64,000 bases of DNA from NCBI GenBank assembly GCA_019914995.1, contig CM034128.1:6078501-6142500 (forward strand). Direction: 5' to 3'. Below, in pieces: positions 46,208 through 59,100 of the stretch; the first letter of the stretch is position 1; each line of letters begins with the position of its first letter. The notes beneath the pieces were generated by a model. The model had not been told where the DNA came from, ran no database searches, and saw only the letters and a list, made by a program, of their open reading frames with translations. The position numbers were made by a program, and so were the translations under genes. Source of the stretch: Acanthochlamys bracteata (lineage: Eukaryota; Streptophyta; Magnoliopsida; Pandanales; Velloziaceae).

Positions 46208-48952
46208 ATGACTCGCTATCTAATCCGGAGATTCTTAACTACCGCAGCTGTTATATCAGATTATATAACACCGTTCATCGATATCTCTATATACAACTCG
46301 AGAATCCAGCAACTCTTTCGTCTAGGGCAAGTATTTGAAGCCCGAAAATTGTTCGACGAAATGCCTCAGAGAGACACTATAACGTGGAACTCTATGATCT
46401 TTGGATACTTCCAAAATGGGTTTGTCGATGATGCGAGGTCTTTCTTTGATCCCTTCACTGGAAAGAACATTAGGACGTGGACCATTGCTATTTCTGGGTA
46501 TGCTAAAATAGGGCTTATTGAAGAAGCCCGGTTTCTTTTTGACTCCATGCCTGAGCGTAATACAGTATCGTGGAATGCTATGATTAGTGGATATATTCAG
46601 AATGGAAATCTTATGCTGGCCCGAAAGTTATTTGATGAAATGCCTGAGAGAGACATTGCTTCATGGAATTCGATGGTCACCGGTTACTGTCATGCTAACC
46701 AGATGGTGGAGGCGAATAGCCTGTTTGACCAGATGCGTGTGAGAAATTTGGTTTCATGGACTGTCATGATATCTGGGTATGTTCAGGTTAATTATTTTGG
46801 AGAGGCTTGGAGAATGTTCCAATCTCTGGTTCACAGTGGATTGAAACCTGACCAATCTAGTTTTGTAGCAGCAGTGTCTGCTACTATGGGCCTTGGGGAT
46901 GTCAGGCTGCTTGATGCTCTGCGATCGTTGGCAATCAAGACCAATTTTGAGGGAGATGTGGTGGTGGGTACTGCAATCTTGAATGCATACACTAAAGACT
47001 TAAGGAGCTTGGAGAATGCAGTTAAGTTTTTTGAGGAAATGAGAGAGAAAAACGAGTACTCGTGGTCCACCATGGTTACTGCTTTCTCGCATGTTGGAAT
47101 GCTGGAGGAAGCTCTGGCTATTTATAACAGAGATCCGGATAAATCTATTGCCTCTCGGACTGCTCTACTTACTGGGTTTGCTCAAAATGGCCGCATCCAT
47201 GATGCACGTGCAATATTTGATCAGATCCCAAACCCCAATTCGGTGACTTGGAATGCAATGATCGCTGGATATGTAGGAAACAAGATGCTTGAGGAAGCTA
47301 GATATTTATTTAATAGAATGCCTGCAAGGAATGCAATATCATGGTCAGCTATGATTGCTGGTTATGCACATATTGGGAGGTGCGATGAAGCTTTTGAACT
47401 TCTATGTGAGCTTCATAGGCTTGGCATGCTTCCCAGTCCTTCCTCTTTCACTAGTGCTTTATTTTCTTGTGCTAATACGGGAGCTCTTGAGATGGGAAGA
47501 CAGTTGCATTCTCTGTCCATAAAGGCAGGATCCCAGTTTAATTCCTACATTGGAAATGGTCTAATTACTATGTATGCAAAATGCAAGAAAATGGAAGATG
47601 TTTCTAGAGTGTTTAGTAGGATGAAATCAAGGGATACTGTCTCTTGGAACTCCTTAATAGCTGGATTATCTCAAAATTATATGTTGGACGATGCTCGCAC
47701 TGCTTTCGAGAAGATGCCTAATCGAGATGTTGTATCTTGGACGGCTATTATCTCTGCCTATGTGCAAGGGGGGCACGAACATGAAGCCTTAGAAATTTTT
47801 GTCAGGATGCTAAGTGAAGGGACATTGCCCAACTCATCAACAATGACTACTCTTCTTAGTTGCGCTGGGACCTTGGGGGCGAGAAAGCTCGGTAGACAGA
47901 TGCACAATGTAGCCATTAAATTAGGCATTTACTTGGATCTTTTTGTTGGTAATGCTTTGATAACAATGTACTTCAAATGTGGCTGCATAGACTCCTTTTA
48001 TGTATTTGATGAGATGCCAGAGCGTGATATAATTACATGGAATTCAGTGCTTTCTGGTTGCGCACAGAGTGGATACGGGGAAGAAGCCATCAAGATCTTT
48101 CAGCAGATGACTACCGAGGGTCATTTGCCAAACCACGCCACTTTTGTGGGACTATTATGTGCATGTAGCCATGCAGGATTGGTTGATGAAGGCTGGCACT
48201 ATTTCAAGAGAATGAGCCGAGATTATGGACTCATGCCATTGCCAGGACACTACGCCTGTATGGTTGACCTCCTTGGTAGGGCAGGGCACCTACATGAAGC
48301 TGAGCAGTTCATAGAAAACATGCCTATAGAACCAGATGCAGTAGTCTGGAGTGCTCTCTTAGCTGCATGCAGAATCCACCAGAACATTGAAGTTGGGAGG
48401 AGGGTTGCTGAGAGAATGTTTCAAATGGAGCCACAGAGTGCTGGAACTTATGTATTAATATCCAACATATATGCATCTTTAGAGATGTGGTCTGAAGTTG
48501 ACGAGGTGAGGAACCTGATGAAGGACAGAGGTGTTGTGAAGGAGCCTGCTTGCAGCTGGATGCAAATAAAGAACAAGTTGCATTCATTTGTTACAGGGGA
48601 CAAAGAGCATGACCAAATTGATGAAATAAAGGCCCATCTAAAGGCACTGTATAGAAGATTTAGAAATGAAGGTTATGTTCCGGATACCAAATTTGTCCTC
48701 CATGATGTGGAAGAAGAGCAGAAGGAGAATGCCCTTCTGTACCATAGTGAGAAACTCGCTGTGGCTTATGGCCTCCTAAGTACACCTAGTGGCACACCAA
48801 TACAGATTATGAAGAATTTGCGAATTTGTGGAGATTGCCATACATTTATGAAGTTTGTATCCGAGCTGACCAACAGAGAAATTGATGTAAGAGATGGGAA
48901 TAGATTTCATTATTTCAGAACTGGAATGTGTTCTTGCCAGGATTATTGGTGA
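46208..48952 (+). CDS. DYW-class pentatricopeptide repeat protein, probable organellar RNA editing factor
   Basis: Intronless, 914 residues. PLS-class PPR proteins bind single-stranded organellar RNA in a sequence-specific way, and those ending in a DYW domain are cytidine-deaminase editing factors in mitochondria or chloroplasts. Residues 1-20 (MTRYLIRRFLTTAAVIS) look like a targeting peptide. From about residue 35 to 700 the repeats run without a gap, with units such as ARKLFDEMPQRDTITWNSMI and ARKLFDEMPERDIASWNSMV. An E region follows, then the DYW domain from about 822 to 914. Its zinc-ligand motifs are intact: HSEKLA (His about 846), CGDCH (about 874-878) and the terminal CSCQDYW. The start is the first Met of the long frame. 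The RNA target cannot be read by eye; the repeat-code residues would be needed. It lies head to head with the phosphatase gene. Confidence 0.95.
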   Translation: MTRYLIRRFLTTAAVISDYITPFIDISIYNSRIQQLFRLGQVFEARKLFDEMPQRDTITWNSMIFGYFQNGFVDDARSFFDPFTGKNIRTWTIAISGYAKIGLIEEARFLFDSMPERNTVSWNAMISGYIQNGNLMLARKLFDEMPERDIASWNSMVTGYCHANQMVEANSLFDQMRVRNLVSWTVMISGYVQVNYFGEAWRMFQSLVHSGLKPDQSSFVAAVSATMGLGDVRLLDALRSLAIKTNFEGDVVVGTAILNAYTKDLRSLENAVKFFEEMREKNEYSWSTMVTAFSHVGMLEEALAIYNRDPDKSIASRTALLTGFAQNGRIHDARAIFDQIPNPNSVTWNAMIAGYVGNKMLEEARYLFNRMPARNAISWSAMIAGYAHIGRCDEAFELLCELHRLGMLPSPSSFTSALFSCANTGALEMGRQLHSLSIKAGSQFNSYIGNGLITMYAKCKKMEDVSRVFSRMKSRDTVSWNSLIAGLSQNYMLDDARTAFEKMPNRDVVSWTAIISAYVQGGHEHEALEIFVRMLSEGTLPNSSTMTTLLSCAGTLGARKLGRQMHNVAIKLGIYLDLFVGNALITMYFKCGCIDSFYVFDEMPERDIITWNSVLSGCAQSGYGEEAIKIFQQMTTEGHLPNHATFVGLLCACSHAGLVDEGWHYFKRMSRDYGLMPLPGHYACMVDLLGRAGHLHEAEQFIENMPIEPDAVVWSALLAACRIHQNIEVGRRVAERMFQMEPQSAGTYVLISNIYASLEMWSEVDEVRNLMKDRGVVKEPACSWMQIKNKLHSFVTGDKEHDQIDEIKAHLKALYRRFRNEGYVPDTKFVLHDVEEEQKENALLYHSEKLAVAYGLLSTPSGTPIQIMKNLRICGDCHTFMKFVSELTNREIDVRDGNRFHYFRTGMCSCQDYW

Positions 48953-50110
48953 TTCTTGGGAAAATATTTTTGGCGAGTCAATAGAACCAGTATCGGCTGA
49001 TCACCCATGGACATAAGAACTTATCCATTAAGAGGTATTGGAACCTTTGTAGCTTATGTTTTCTTTATCCTAGAATTTTGAAACAAGTTTGAGATAAAGA
49101 ATCAGCAGTTGCATGCATCATCTCCAGTTCTTCATCTGTGGTTGATATAAAGTAGATATCTTATATAGAAAGTATTTCATGCAGAATCATCAAGTGCAAG
49201 ACAATCAAGATACTGCATCTCTTGATTCATGTAGTGAAGACAGGACACAATGGATGGTTCTGTCTGGCTGAGCAACTAAAATCAGATAGTGAACTAGCGC
49301 TCACTAGACGAAATGTGATCCAGACACTTGGGTCGACCTACTCTCTTCATCAATAAGACAGCTAAAGTCTTTTCACAGCCGAAGGTTTGTCGTATGAAAT
49401 GGATCAACAGAGCTTGCACAATGGTATCTCTACATTGTTCTGAATGCTAGTTCGGTGAGTACGATATACTTTAGATGTGTGTTAAAAGGCATCTCACTCT
49501 TTTCCCCCAACGACGCATAATGTTCCTTTTTTAACAGGCCACTGGACATCCAAATATGCACAGACAGTGTTCCTTCAGCATAATGATTTCAGGTAAAGCA
49601 GCTTTAGAGATCAATAAAATGTGTTGCTTGTAAGCGGCTCCATGGCGATTCTTTATGCAAGTAGTATACACTCAGTTGTTCGAACTTTCTATTGATGTAA
49701 GTTCATTGTATCTCGATGTTTTCCTCTGACTCGAACGTTCTTATGAAGTTTATGATATTTCATTGTTTTTGTTTTGTACACTTCATATTTACAGAGGTAA
49801 AAGAGATGATAACTATATGTTAATAGTTTGAGATAATTGCAAACTCTAATAAGCAAATTCAACATTTTTGCTGTTGGCCTAGTTTCGCATTACATAAAGT
49901 GACTTAGTTTATTTGTTTTAAATTTTTAGATTTCAAAAGATTTAGAATTTTAAAAGCATAATGCAATATTATACAAATATTATATATATATATATAAGTT
50001 AGAAAAATAAATATTTATTTGAAAATTTGATAATAATTTTTGTAAAAGTTTTTATTTTAAATAATTCTAAACGAATTCTCCCCTCGGTCCCTGCGATTTC
50101 TCCTCATGGA
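48953..50110. other. PPR 3' region and non-coding stretch
   Basis: It probably holds the 3' UTR of the PPR gene in its first few hundred bases, followed by AT-rich sequence from about 49880. No further gene is recognised. Confidence 0.4.
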
Positions 50111-50241
50111 CTTCTGTTGGATCTTCTCTCCGTCGGCTTTTGCTGAATCTTCTCCCCGTTGGCTTCTGCTAGATCTTTCCACCGTTTTGTTTTGCACTAG
50201 ATCTTTTCGTGTCGGCTAACGCTAGATCTCCCCGGCGTCAA
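50111..50241 (+). repeat. 26-bp minisatellite, five degenerate units
   Basis: Units begin CTTCTGCTAGATCTTCTCC and end CCGTTGG. Copies start at 50111, 50137, 50163, 50189 (27 bases) and 50216. They are GC-richer than the surroundings. No coding role is visible, although the unit length is not a multiple of three. Confidence 0.8.
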
Positions 50242-52947
50242 TTTTTTTTTCGTGGCGGCTTTTCAATAGATCTCTCTCTGTATGTTATTGGAACTACTTA
50301 TTTTTCACCGGATCTACTGTTCAAAGTTGCGATTTACTTCTAGGAAAGTTTTTTGTAGAACTTCTAAGCAAAGTTAGGTACAGATCGAAGAAATTATTTT
50401 GTTTTGCAGTTGTTTGTTTGATTATCTTTCTTGATCTGGATGAATCTTTGTTGAAACATTGTGGATGGATGGATTTGAAAATTTTCGCCAGATCCGAAAC
50501 ACAGAAATTTTACTCTATTTTTATTTCTTGTATTTTTTTATATTTTATTATTGTTTACTTTGTTGTTGTTGACGAGTTAAATCACTGGTTGAATTATGTC
50601 TTTCTTTTTTTGTAAATCTGGTTGAATGCAATTCTTGAATGTAATCTTACAGTTAGCGCTGAAAATATGAACTGAGTTTGAGCGTGCATATGTGGGATTG
50701 ATTTTCATCCTTTTCTTCATGTCTATATTAATGTAATATGAAGTTGTGAGAACTTATGAAGCCAACACTTCTGCTTAGATTCTTTCTTGCCTATAGTTGA
50801 GTAGTAGGATAAGGGGTGTTGATCAATGTTCAGCATTAATTTTTCTAGCGAATTTTATCTTCCTACATAAATATAATGTATAGCCATTTTTAGAAAAAAT
50901 TGTTGACAATTTTTTTGTTACTGTATAGCATTGAATGACTGCATATATAAATATTACGTATAGCCATCTTAGTTTGTTTCAAATTTTCCTTCTTTTAGCA
51001 TTGAATGACTGCTTTGTAATATGTTATTATTTACTCATATTATCGAGTTAATTGTTCTTAACAATTCCTGAACAGAGTCACGTTATAGTTGGTCTTATCA
51101 TGTATCCAAGCTCTTTTTAGCTAGCCTAGTAATCTTGCTAAATTATCTTGACTTTATGTGTATAGTTTTTGGACTATGCATTTGACTCTGCTTGATTTGT
51201 ATGTCTTTATTTTGTGAATGACATGTATCTTTTGTATATGATCTTTTTTTTTACAATCTATTTTTTTCAATTCTAGATTATTTGACACATGGCAATGGGA
51301 TGTTGCATTAACACATGAATTTCACAGAAAGAATGCAACTAGTTGTAACCAAGGTTTTCGTGAGGGTAATGAATAAATCTGCTTTTACTACCAAAACTAG
51401 TAAATATCGTCCTTGTACATATATACAATACTTACCATTCAAAACTGTCATGATCTGGCACCACACTTATTTTTGCTCACTGAAATTAATTGTATCACTA
51501 TTGTCTCCACTGGGGTTCTATCTACTACTGTTGTACTGACCTACATAGCATCATATATGCATGTCATTTACTTGTTATATGATCTTGTCGTTGCTGTTCT
51601 AGCTTGGCCTGACATTTTCTATTTTTAATGTTTTAGTTATCTACTTGATTCCACAGTTTGGAAACTCAACATATTGTGAGGGAAGCTGCTACGATATATT
51701 TTGTGACATTCTGTATAATGAATGCTATGTGATATTTTGTGTAATAAATATTGTAATATATTCTAGCTATGTATTATAAATGTAAAGTATATATTTTTTG
51801 TACTAGAATTGTAAAATATTATTGTATTTGTGTACTATAAATGTAAGCTAAATGATTATGCAATGAAATTATAATTATATTATTGTAGTTGTGAATTATA
51901 AATGAAATGCATATATTCTGTAAAAAATAATTGTGTAGTATATAATATAATATTAAATACTGTATTTATAGTGTTGTAATATATAATAATTGCATATGTG
52001 TGTAATGATAATTGTGATTATATTATTATAGTTGTGAAATAATTTTATAAATGATAAGTAAAAATGTATGGTATTTATGTAATGCATTTTTGTTTGAAGA
52101 TGATGAAAAAGTATGAAAAAATGAGTGAAATCGGTAATGATAATTTGATTAATTAAAAATTAGATATGACTTTGTCTCAAGAAAAATAATTAAAAAAATT
52201 AGTCTTATCATAAAATTTATAATATGAAAAATGTTATTTGAAAAAGAACATTTTTAATATGGTAAGTTTAAAATGAATATAAATATAATGTATCTACATC
52301 ATGTACTAAAATATTATACCACAATACTATAATTGTTTAATAAAAATGTATATATAATAAAACTTATGAATTAATATTATGATTATGTGAAATAAGTATA
52401 TTATTTATATATTGTATAATACAACTTGTAATATATAATTTAAAATTATAAATATAAATGTGATATACATATACTGTGTAATATTACTTTGTAGTATAAT
52501 AAATAAAAATATATGTTTTTTATTTTTCTGAGATTAAAATATACTTATTACTAGATCAGATTAATTTAAAAATAAATTACTCTAACTTTCAAAGTATAAC
52601 TTTTCAATACAAAATAATACAAAAAAATATAAAAAATTATTTCTAACTCATTTTGAATTATAAAAAAATATAATTAATTCAACTCACTTTCGATAATATT
52701 ATTTTTATTGACTCATATTTAAAATTTTATTTTTTAATAATTTATTTTTAAGACAAGAACGCACGGTTATTAAAAGAGCAAATAATTATTCATTTTCATT
52801 CAATCAGAAGAAAGAAGGCACTCGTTCGGTGGCACTGCAGAGCAAGGGTACTATGGTCATTAAGCTTTCCGTTGAAATCCTCCTCTTGGCTTCAGTCCCT
52901 GAAACAGAATTTGAGCGGAGGAACCGAGGAAGATTTACAAAATTCTC
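50242..52947. other. Non-coding AT-rich stretch
   Basis: No gene is recognised. From 51660 to 52520 words such as TTGTAATATA, TGTAATATTA and ATTATAAATGTAA recur as in the 17930-18170 region. Open frames of about 70 codons at 50418, 51315 and 51413 show no domain. The last 150 bases should contain the promoter and 5' UTR of the next gene. Confidence 0.35.
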
Positions 52948-53391
52948 ATGGCTTTCGTTTCTCATCCCTACCCCGCCGTCATCTTCCTCACAAAATTCCC
53001 TCTTATATCCGCAAAACCATCGCCGTTTCTGTTTTATCAGAGAGTGCCACTTCTCCTTCCCTCTCGAAGAACTACAAGGAGACAATTATCATCGTTGGCG
53101 GTGGAGGGCAACAACAACGACAAAGTAGTCAACGCTGGCGAAGAGGTAGAGAGCAGGAATGGTAGTGTGAAGAAGGAACAGCGGCGGTCGGCGGTGAGCT
53201 TGCGGTGGCGTGATTTGTTGAGTCCTGATCCCGAGAATCTGGTAGCGGTTGGCCTGACAGGGATGCTTGCTTGGGCCAGCGTCCAGGTTCTGACTCAGCT
53301 TTTTCTCATCTCCATTGCCATTCTTCTCGCTGCTCTCAAGTATTCCTTCATTGCTGCCCTCCTTCTCTTCATTCTAATCACCTTGTTATGA
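52948..53391 (+). CDS. Small plastid-type membrane protein of unknown function
   Basis: Intronless, 147 residues. Residues 1-50 are rich in Ser, Pro and Arg with no acidic residues until after LSSLAVE, as expected for a chloroplast transit peptide. Residues 51-80 are polar. The conserved-looking part is SLRWRDLLSPDPENLVAVGL (about residues 83-102), followed by a continuous hydrophobic tail (GMLAWASVQVLTQLFLISIA and onward to the stop) long enough for two membrane passes. I believe similar short proteins with an LLSPDPEN motif exist across plants, but I cannot name a function. Other reading frames over the same bases are open but lack this pattern. The 3' flank contains AATAAA-like words near 53600. 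Confidence 0.75.
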   Translation: MAFVSHPYPAVIFLTKFPLISAKPSPFLFYQRVPLLLPSRRTTRRQLSSLAVEGNNNDKVVNAGEEVESRNGSVKKEQRRSAVSLRWRDLLSPDPENLVAVGLTGMLAWASVQVLTQLFLISIAILLAALKYSFIAALLLFILITLL

Positions 53392-55040
53392 TGGATCGTG
53401 GGTTCACCATTCGATTTGGTTGTATGTTGCAAATCATGATTGTCTCTTTTTCTTGCATTCAAATTTCTTCAATTTACCTGTACAGTTGTAACTGGCTGAG
53501 AATGTCTAGCAAGTACAGGACTTTAAACAAGTAGAAGACTGTAAAATATGCAGCAATGATTGGGAATTCTTTTTCTTCTAACTAATTGTTTCATAGAACA
53601 ATAAAAGCTAGAGCTGCTGATCAGCCCTATGTGAATCTCCTGGTCAGCTTCGTTCGCGACCACCGACTTCCAAGTCCACCTGTACTTGGATCACTTCCGG
53701 AATGAGTTAGAGTTAGGGAACTCGACGTAGCGAAACGAGCCAATGGTGGACTTCCCCTCTTTCTGGACCTTGATCAATCAAAGATGAAAAAGAAATTTTC
53801 TCATCTATTTCATTTCTTTTTTTATTAGTTATTAACTAATATCAAGGAAAATCTGTTAATGTTATGAAAAAGGTATTGGGTATAGTGAGTTGAGCTGATT
53901 AGCATAAACGAAAAGCTCGCAATGAGGTTCACAGCCACACAATACTACACCAACTGTTACTTGATCTTAAACAGTTGAAACTCCATAATTATGATAACAA
54001 TTTCTATTCTTTTGAGTTTGAGAGATGAGATTATAGGCAAGCAAGTAGGACATTAAAAAAATTTCGGAGTTGAGGAAGAAGGACAGGGTTAATAAAAGTT
54101 TCTCAGAATAAGCTGAATGTGCCTCCATCTTTTCTTTTATTATGTAATAGTGACGTGTCACTAGAGGATCTAAATTTACTAGTAAGGATCTCAATCCATC
54201 ACGCATCCATAACTATGATAACAATCTTTAAGTAGTGATTCATTCACGACTCTTCTCTGGAATCCATTTGATTTCTTTCTTTTCACTCAAATAAAAAAGT
54301 TCCACTCAGTCGTTGTCTAGAATAACAGGTCCTAGAGAGAAAAGAAGAAAAAAATTTTCCAATATACTTTCAATGGAAATTTGAATAGCTTCTACAAAAT
54401 TTATATTTGATAATTTGATTATGAATCTCTTCTCACAAAAACAAACCCTTCCACCAAATCTCGCCGAACCGGTTCGTCTCTTTCATTGTTTCTTGCCCAT
54501 TCAATCTCGCTATGCTCCTCTCTTCCACATTGCCGTCCTCGATTCTCCCTCCACCACAGTCTATGATCATACCACGGTACCATTTCTCTGACGATCGGTT
54601 TTTTAAATCTTTTCATGTCATCATCAACTTCACGGGGCATTGTTACCATATCATGGTCATCGCGATCGGCCGTAAACTGACCGATTTATCTCAACAGTTT
54701 TCAATCATCTTTAACACCTTCTATCGCCGTCCTCGTCCATCTCTCGCCTTATTCTATCAAGTTATCAACCTTTTGACTCATTCCCAGATGAGGTTCAATA
54801 GAAATCAAACTAAAAATTGATGGGAATGTTCTGGTATGGAGGACATTACATTCAAGCGTGTTTTTATATCTCAGTTTCTCTGTCCTAAGGAAGCGAGAGA
54901 GTGTCTCGATTTACCTTTCCGATATGTTTGAATATATGGATAAAAACTAAAAGTAAAAAAAGGATAAGAAAAATAGTAAGAGAACAAATATGTAAGGATA
55001 GTTAATTATAATATTTGAATATATAGTAAGGGTAACAAAA
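53392..55040. other. Non-coding stretch
   Basis: No gene is supportable. On the minus strand about 53640-53780 reads as short protein-like pieces (STIGSFRYVEFPNSN) that look like a decayed coding fragment of a family I do not recognise. Open frames near 54419-54820 on both strands are unconvincing. Confidence 0.35.
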
Positions 55041-55293
55041 GGAGCGTTTAGGAATATTTGTAAAAAATTGTTTTTCTAAATAAAAAATATTTTTATTATT
55101 TTTTATAAAATGAATTTTATTTTTTTAATAAAAAAATAATAAAATAAGTAACAACACATCTTACAATGTAAAATTTTTTAATATTTTCTAATTTTTTAAA
55201 TAAATTTTATAAAATATTGTATAAAATTTATTGTAAAACGTGAATTGACAACGTTGAAAAATATTTTTTTAGAACGCACTTCCAAACACGGCC
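55041..55293. mobile_element. Tourist-like MITE, degenerate
   Basis: The left end GGAGCGTTTAGGAATATTTG and the complement of the right end, GGCCGTGTTTGGAAGTGCG, form imperfect terminal inverted repeats of about 19 bases around AT-rich filler. No clear target duplication is seen. Confidence 0.5.
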
Positions 55294-55670
55294 TTTTTGT
55301 TTAGATAGATAGGTAAATATACGAGTACAAAAGTAAATTTTTTATAAAACACTCAAAATGATTTTTTTATTTATATTAATCTAACTTTTATTAATATAAT
55401 TTTAAACTAATTCTATTAATATAACTTTAAATTAACTTTATTAAAATAATTTTTTAATTAATCTAATTTTGTATAATGTTAGATATCATTTAACAAAATT
55501 AAAATAGTTTTTAAATACAAATAAATTTGATCATATATAGTTTTATTATTTTTTCTACCAATTAAAATCAATTGAAATGAAATAGATAATTATAATTATA
55601 GATAATTATAATAAAATAATATTTATTAATTAAATTAAAAATTAAAAAAATTGAAAGGAAAGAGTTCTTT

Positions 55671-55919
55671 TGGGATTGCTTATGAAATAGAGTTTTTTTA
55701 AAATGGAGATATTTTTGTCCGTTTTAAAAAACGAACTCTATTTTTTTTACTTCTAAAAAAATAATAAAAATATATAATAAAAAGATCTCATTACGTAAAA
55801 TTTTTCTACACTATCTAAATTTTTAAATAAATTTTCTAAATACTTATAAAATATGTATTAAAATTTATAAAATAAAGAAAAGTTAAAAATTGTTTTTGAA
55901 ATGTGATGCCAAACACACC
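55671..55919. mobile_element. Tourist-like MITE, degenerate
   Basis: The left end GGGATTGCTTATGAAATAG pairs imperfectly with the right end, which reads AGGTGTGTTTGGCATCACAT on the other strand. Internal AT-rich words (TTTTACTTCTAAAAAAATAA) resemble the elements at 10125 and 55041. Confidence 0.45.
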
Positions 55920-56190
55920 TTTGTTTCTTCTTCTATCACCGTGTGGTACCTTCACATATTTTATGTGGAAGAAAGGAGCGTTTTTTTCCTCCTCTTAACG
56001 ATATATTACCAAACTTAGATAGGCACAGAAAAATGTTTTATCATTACCATCATTCTCATGCCTACCCATAATCTAAATATACTGTAAACCTTTTTCGAGG
56101 GGTTCTGTGAACTTTTTCTTCCTTCCTTCCTGCCCTAGATCTCCGCCGATCTGATCTGATCTGACCTGATCGAAGGAGAATAATAACAAG

Positions 56191-59100
56191 ATGCACGCCA
56201 CGAACTTCTTCTAGAGGAACCGATCAGGATGGCCTCCATCCTCGAACCATCTAAGCCAGTCAGTATCCTGTTTCACTTCCTTGCTTCCTTTCTTCTCATC
56301 TACATCGATCATCAAGCATGAATTGATTATTTCATTAAATATTTCTGCAGAGCTTCTTCCTGCGATGACAAAGATCGTTGGAAGTCTTGGCCCTCAATCC
56401 CGGTCGGTGGATGTGATCTCTGCCTGCCCCAAAGTGGGAATGTCCGTGGCTCGTTTCGACTTCTCGTGAGGAAACGCCGATTACCACCAACAAACGCTTG
56501 AGAACCTCAAGCAAGCCGTAAAGACCACCAAGAAGCTTTGCGCCGTAAAAACTCTTCTTTCACCTAACACGCTCTTCTTTTATATATTGGAAGTTATTAA
56601 CAGTTAGTGTATTGCAGGTCATGCTCGATGCAGTTGGACCTGAATTGCAGGTCGTAAACAAGCGCGAGAATGCAATCTCTCTCAAAGCTGAGCCTTTGTC
56701 ATCGTCATGCCTGACAAAGGCAAAGAAGCATCCTCTGAGCTGCTGCCTGTCAACTTCACTGGTGTCCCAAAGGCAAGCAATTTCCTCTCTGAAGCGTCCT
56801 TTCCTATTTTTGCGCTGTCTGTCTGCTACAGCTCTGGCTACTTCCACTGGACTTAGTAGTCATGTATTTACACATATCGCATAGTTTGACACTGCCAATA
56901 AGTGAAACAACCTCTGTTTGGCTGGAGGTATGCTCTCAGTTATCCAAATTAACCACTAATACGTAATCTACTAATAACTGAGCACAAACAAATAGTTAAT
57001 ATGCTTCGTAAAAATTCTATTTACACAATCTCCAAAAATATATGCAATCCAGGTATCTGAAATAAAAGGTGATGATGTTGTTTGTACAATCAAGAACACT
57101 GCTACTTCGGCTGGATCCTTGTTTACTTTACACATCTCCTGTATCCATGTTGATCTGCATACATTATCTGATGCTGACAAAGAGGTAGGCAATGCCTATT
57201 TATCATGTCCTTGGAAGCCTAATGATTTTGCATCTTCATAAGTACTTATTTTCTCATTTGCTATTTAGCCTGGGCCGACTGAAGTTGAATTCTGAGCTTA
57301 TTTTCTCATTTCTTAACATTTTTTTTAGCTCAAAAGTTCTTGATTGCATTCACGGCATTTTTAATAGAGTGGTCACTTTGTTCCTCACTCTATAATCTGA
57401 ACAATTTATGGTCCTCTTTATATTCTAAAGAACTAATTAGTGAATATATGTAGTTGCACTTTCCTTTCTCTTCAGCCACTTTGCTATGATTTTTTTTTCT
57501 GGCAAAATCATCTGTTCTTATACCAATTCTCATATAATGCCAATATTAATCTTACCTGTTCTTATACAGAACTTTTATGACCTCTTGCAGGTTATAAGTA
57601 AGTGGGGTGTAAGAAATGATATTGATTTCCTGTCACTATCTTATACTCTCAGCTGTAGTAACTTGTTTGATTCGAGTTGATTTGCACTGATGCTTCTTCC
57701 TCTCTTTCTTTTTGTATATTTTAACACTTTTGTGAAAAAAGATGTCCATAATTACTTTTAGTTATTCATGTTATGACATTTTTTAATGTACATAGGCCGT
57801 AAGTTCCTGTCAAAATTTGGTGATGTGCATCAGACCCAGATCTTTGCTAAAATTTGAAAATATTGAGGTGAGCTAATGGTTGAGTATAATATAACATTGA
57901 GTTTGTAGGTTGCATGACGATTGCTCATTTTGTGCAGGATTTGACCCATTTTGATGAGATTCTTCAAAAATCAGATGGAATCGTTCTGTCGCATGGAAAT
58001 CTTGGGATAGATCTTCCCTCAGAGAAGGTAGAAACTTTAGTTCCATATAGAAAAAAATCATCTTTTTTTAGGTTATAGAGACTGTTGCACAAGGAGAAAG
58101 CTGTGTAAATATATGTCTGGCTGAGCATTTTTGGCACATTTTTGCTTCTTGTTCTGGTTTCTTTTGCAGGTCTTTCTGTTTCAGAAAGCTGCTGCCTATA
58201 AATGTAACATTGCTGGAAAGCCTGCAGTAGTTACCCGTGTGGTTGATAGTATGACGGATAACTTGAGACCAACTCATGTGGAGGCCACTGATGTAGCGAA
58301 TGCTTAATTTGATGGTATTTTCTGGTTTGATATTGATTTAGGCTATTTAGCTTAATAGTACCTAAGGGCTGAGGTTGCAAATCCCTGTGAATATTGTTGA
58401 TATTCTTCTTTTGTGATTATTTATAACATAGATATTAATAATGAAGACTGCTATTCTGTAGGAAGTGAGACAATACTCTAGGAGCAGAAACTCTTCGTGG
58501 ATTATATGCAGCTGGAACCATCTCCACTGTGGGTAAAATTTTGTGCAGAGGTAAGGTTCTTGTTATGCGTGAATTTTGTTGATTAAAGTGAACACCATTT
58601 TCTCTGATTGCTTTTGCCTAATTGGAAATTGCTACTGTCATACTAGTATATATATTTAGTGGCATCAGTTGTTTACTAATAGCGATGTGTAATATGCAGA
58701 ATTATGGTATAGATACCAGGTTTGGAGGTCAATACTTATATTGTCATTGTAACAGGTTTCATTTTTACTGAAAGACAATAATTTTTTGTAAAATTACTGG
58801 TGTAAATGATAGCATTACTGTTTAGGTTTGGGCATTCAAAAACTATGTACATTTAGTTCTGCAAGAATTTTTAGTAAAAGATGTAGTTCGCCCTTTGTAT
58901 TGTTGCTGTTGTTGTTTGCTGTATCCCTTCCTGGCCATTGTTTGTATATTCAGGCATAGAAGGTTTTCAACCAAGTTATGTACTTCAAGAAGACTGTTAA
59001 ATACGTTGGAGAACCCATGACCCACTTGGAATCCATTGCATCATCTGCTGTAAGTGTCTTATCACTGCTGTGCTTCTAGCCTTACTGAAAAATCTTGATG

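Noticed and set aside
46366-48587. Minus-strand open frames inside the PPR gene
   Set aside because: They are shadows of the 914-codon PPR frame.
53640-53785. Minus-strand coding fragment (GSFRYVEFPNSN)
   Set aside because: It reads protein-like for some 40 codons in two frames, but I recognise no family and see no start, stop or introns that would make a gene.
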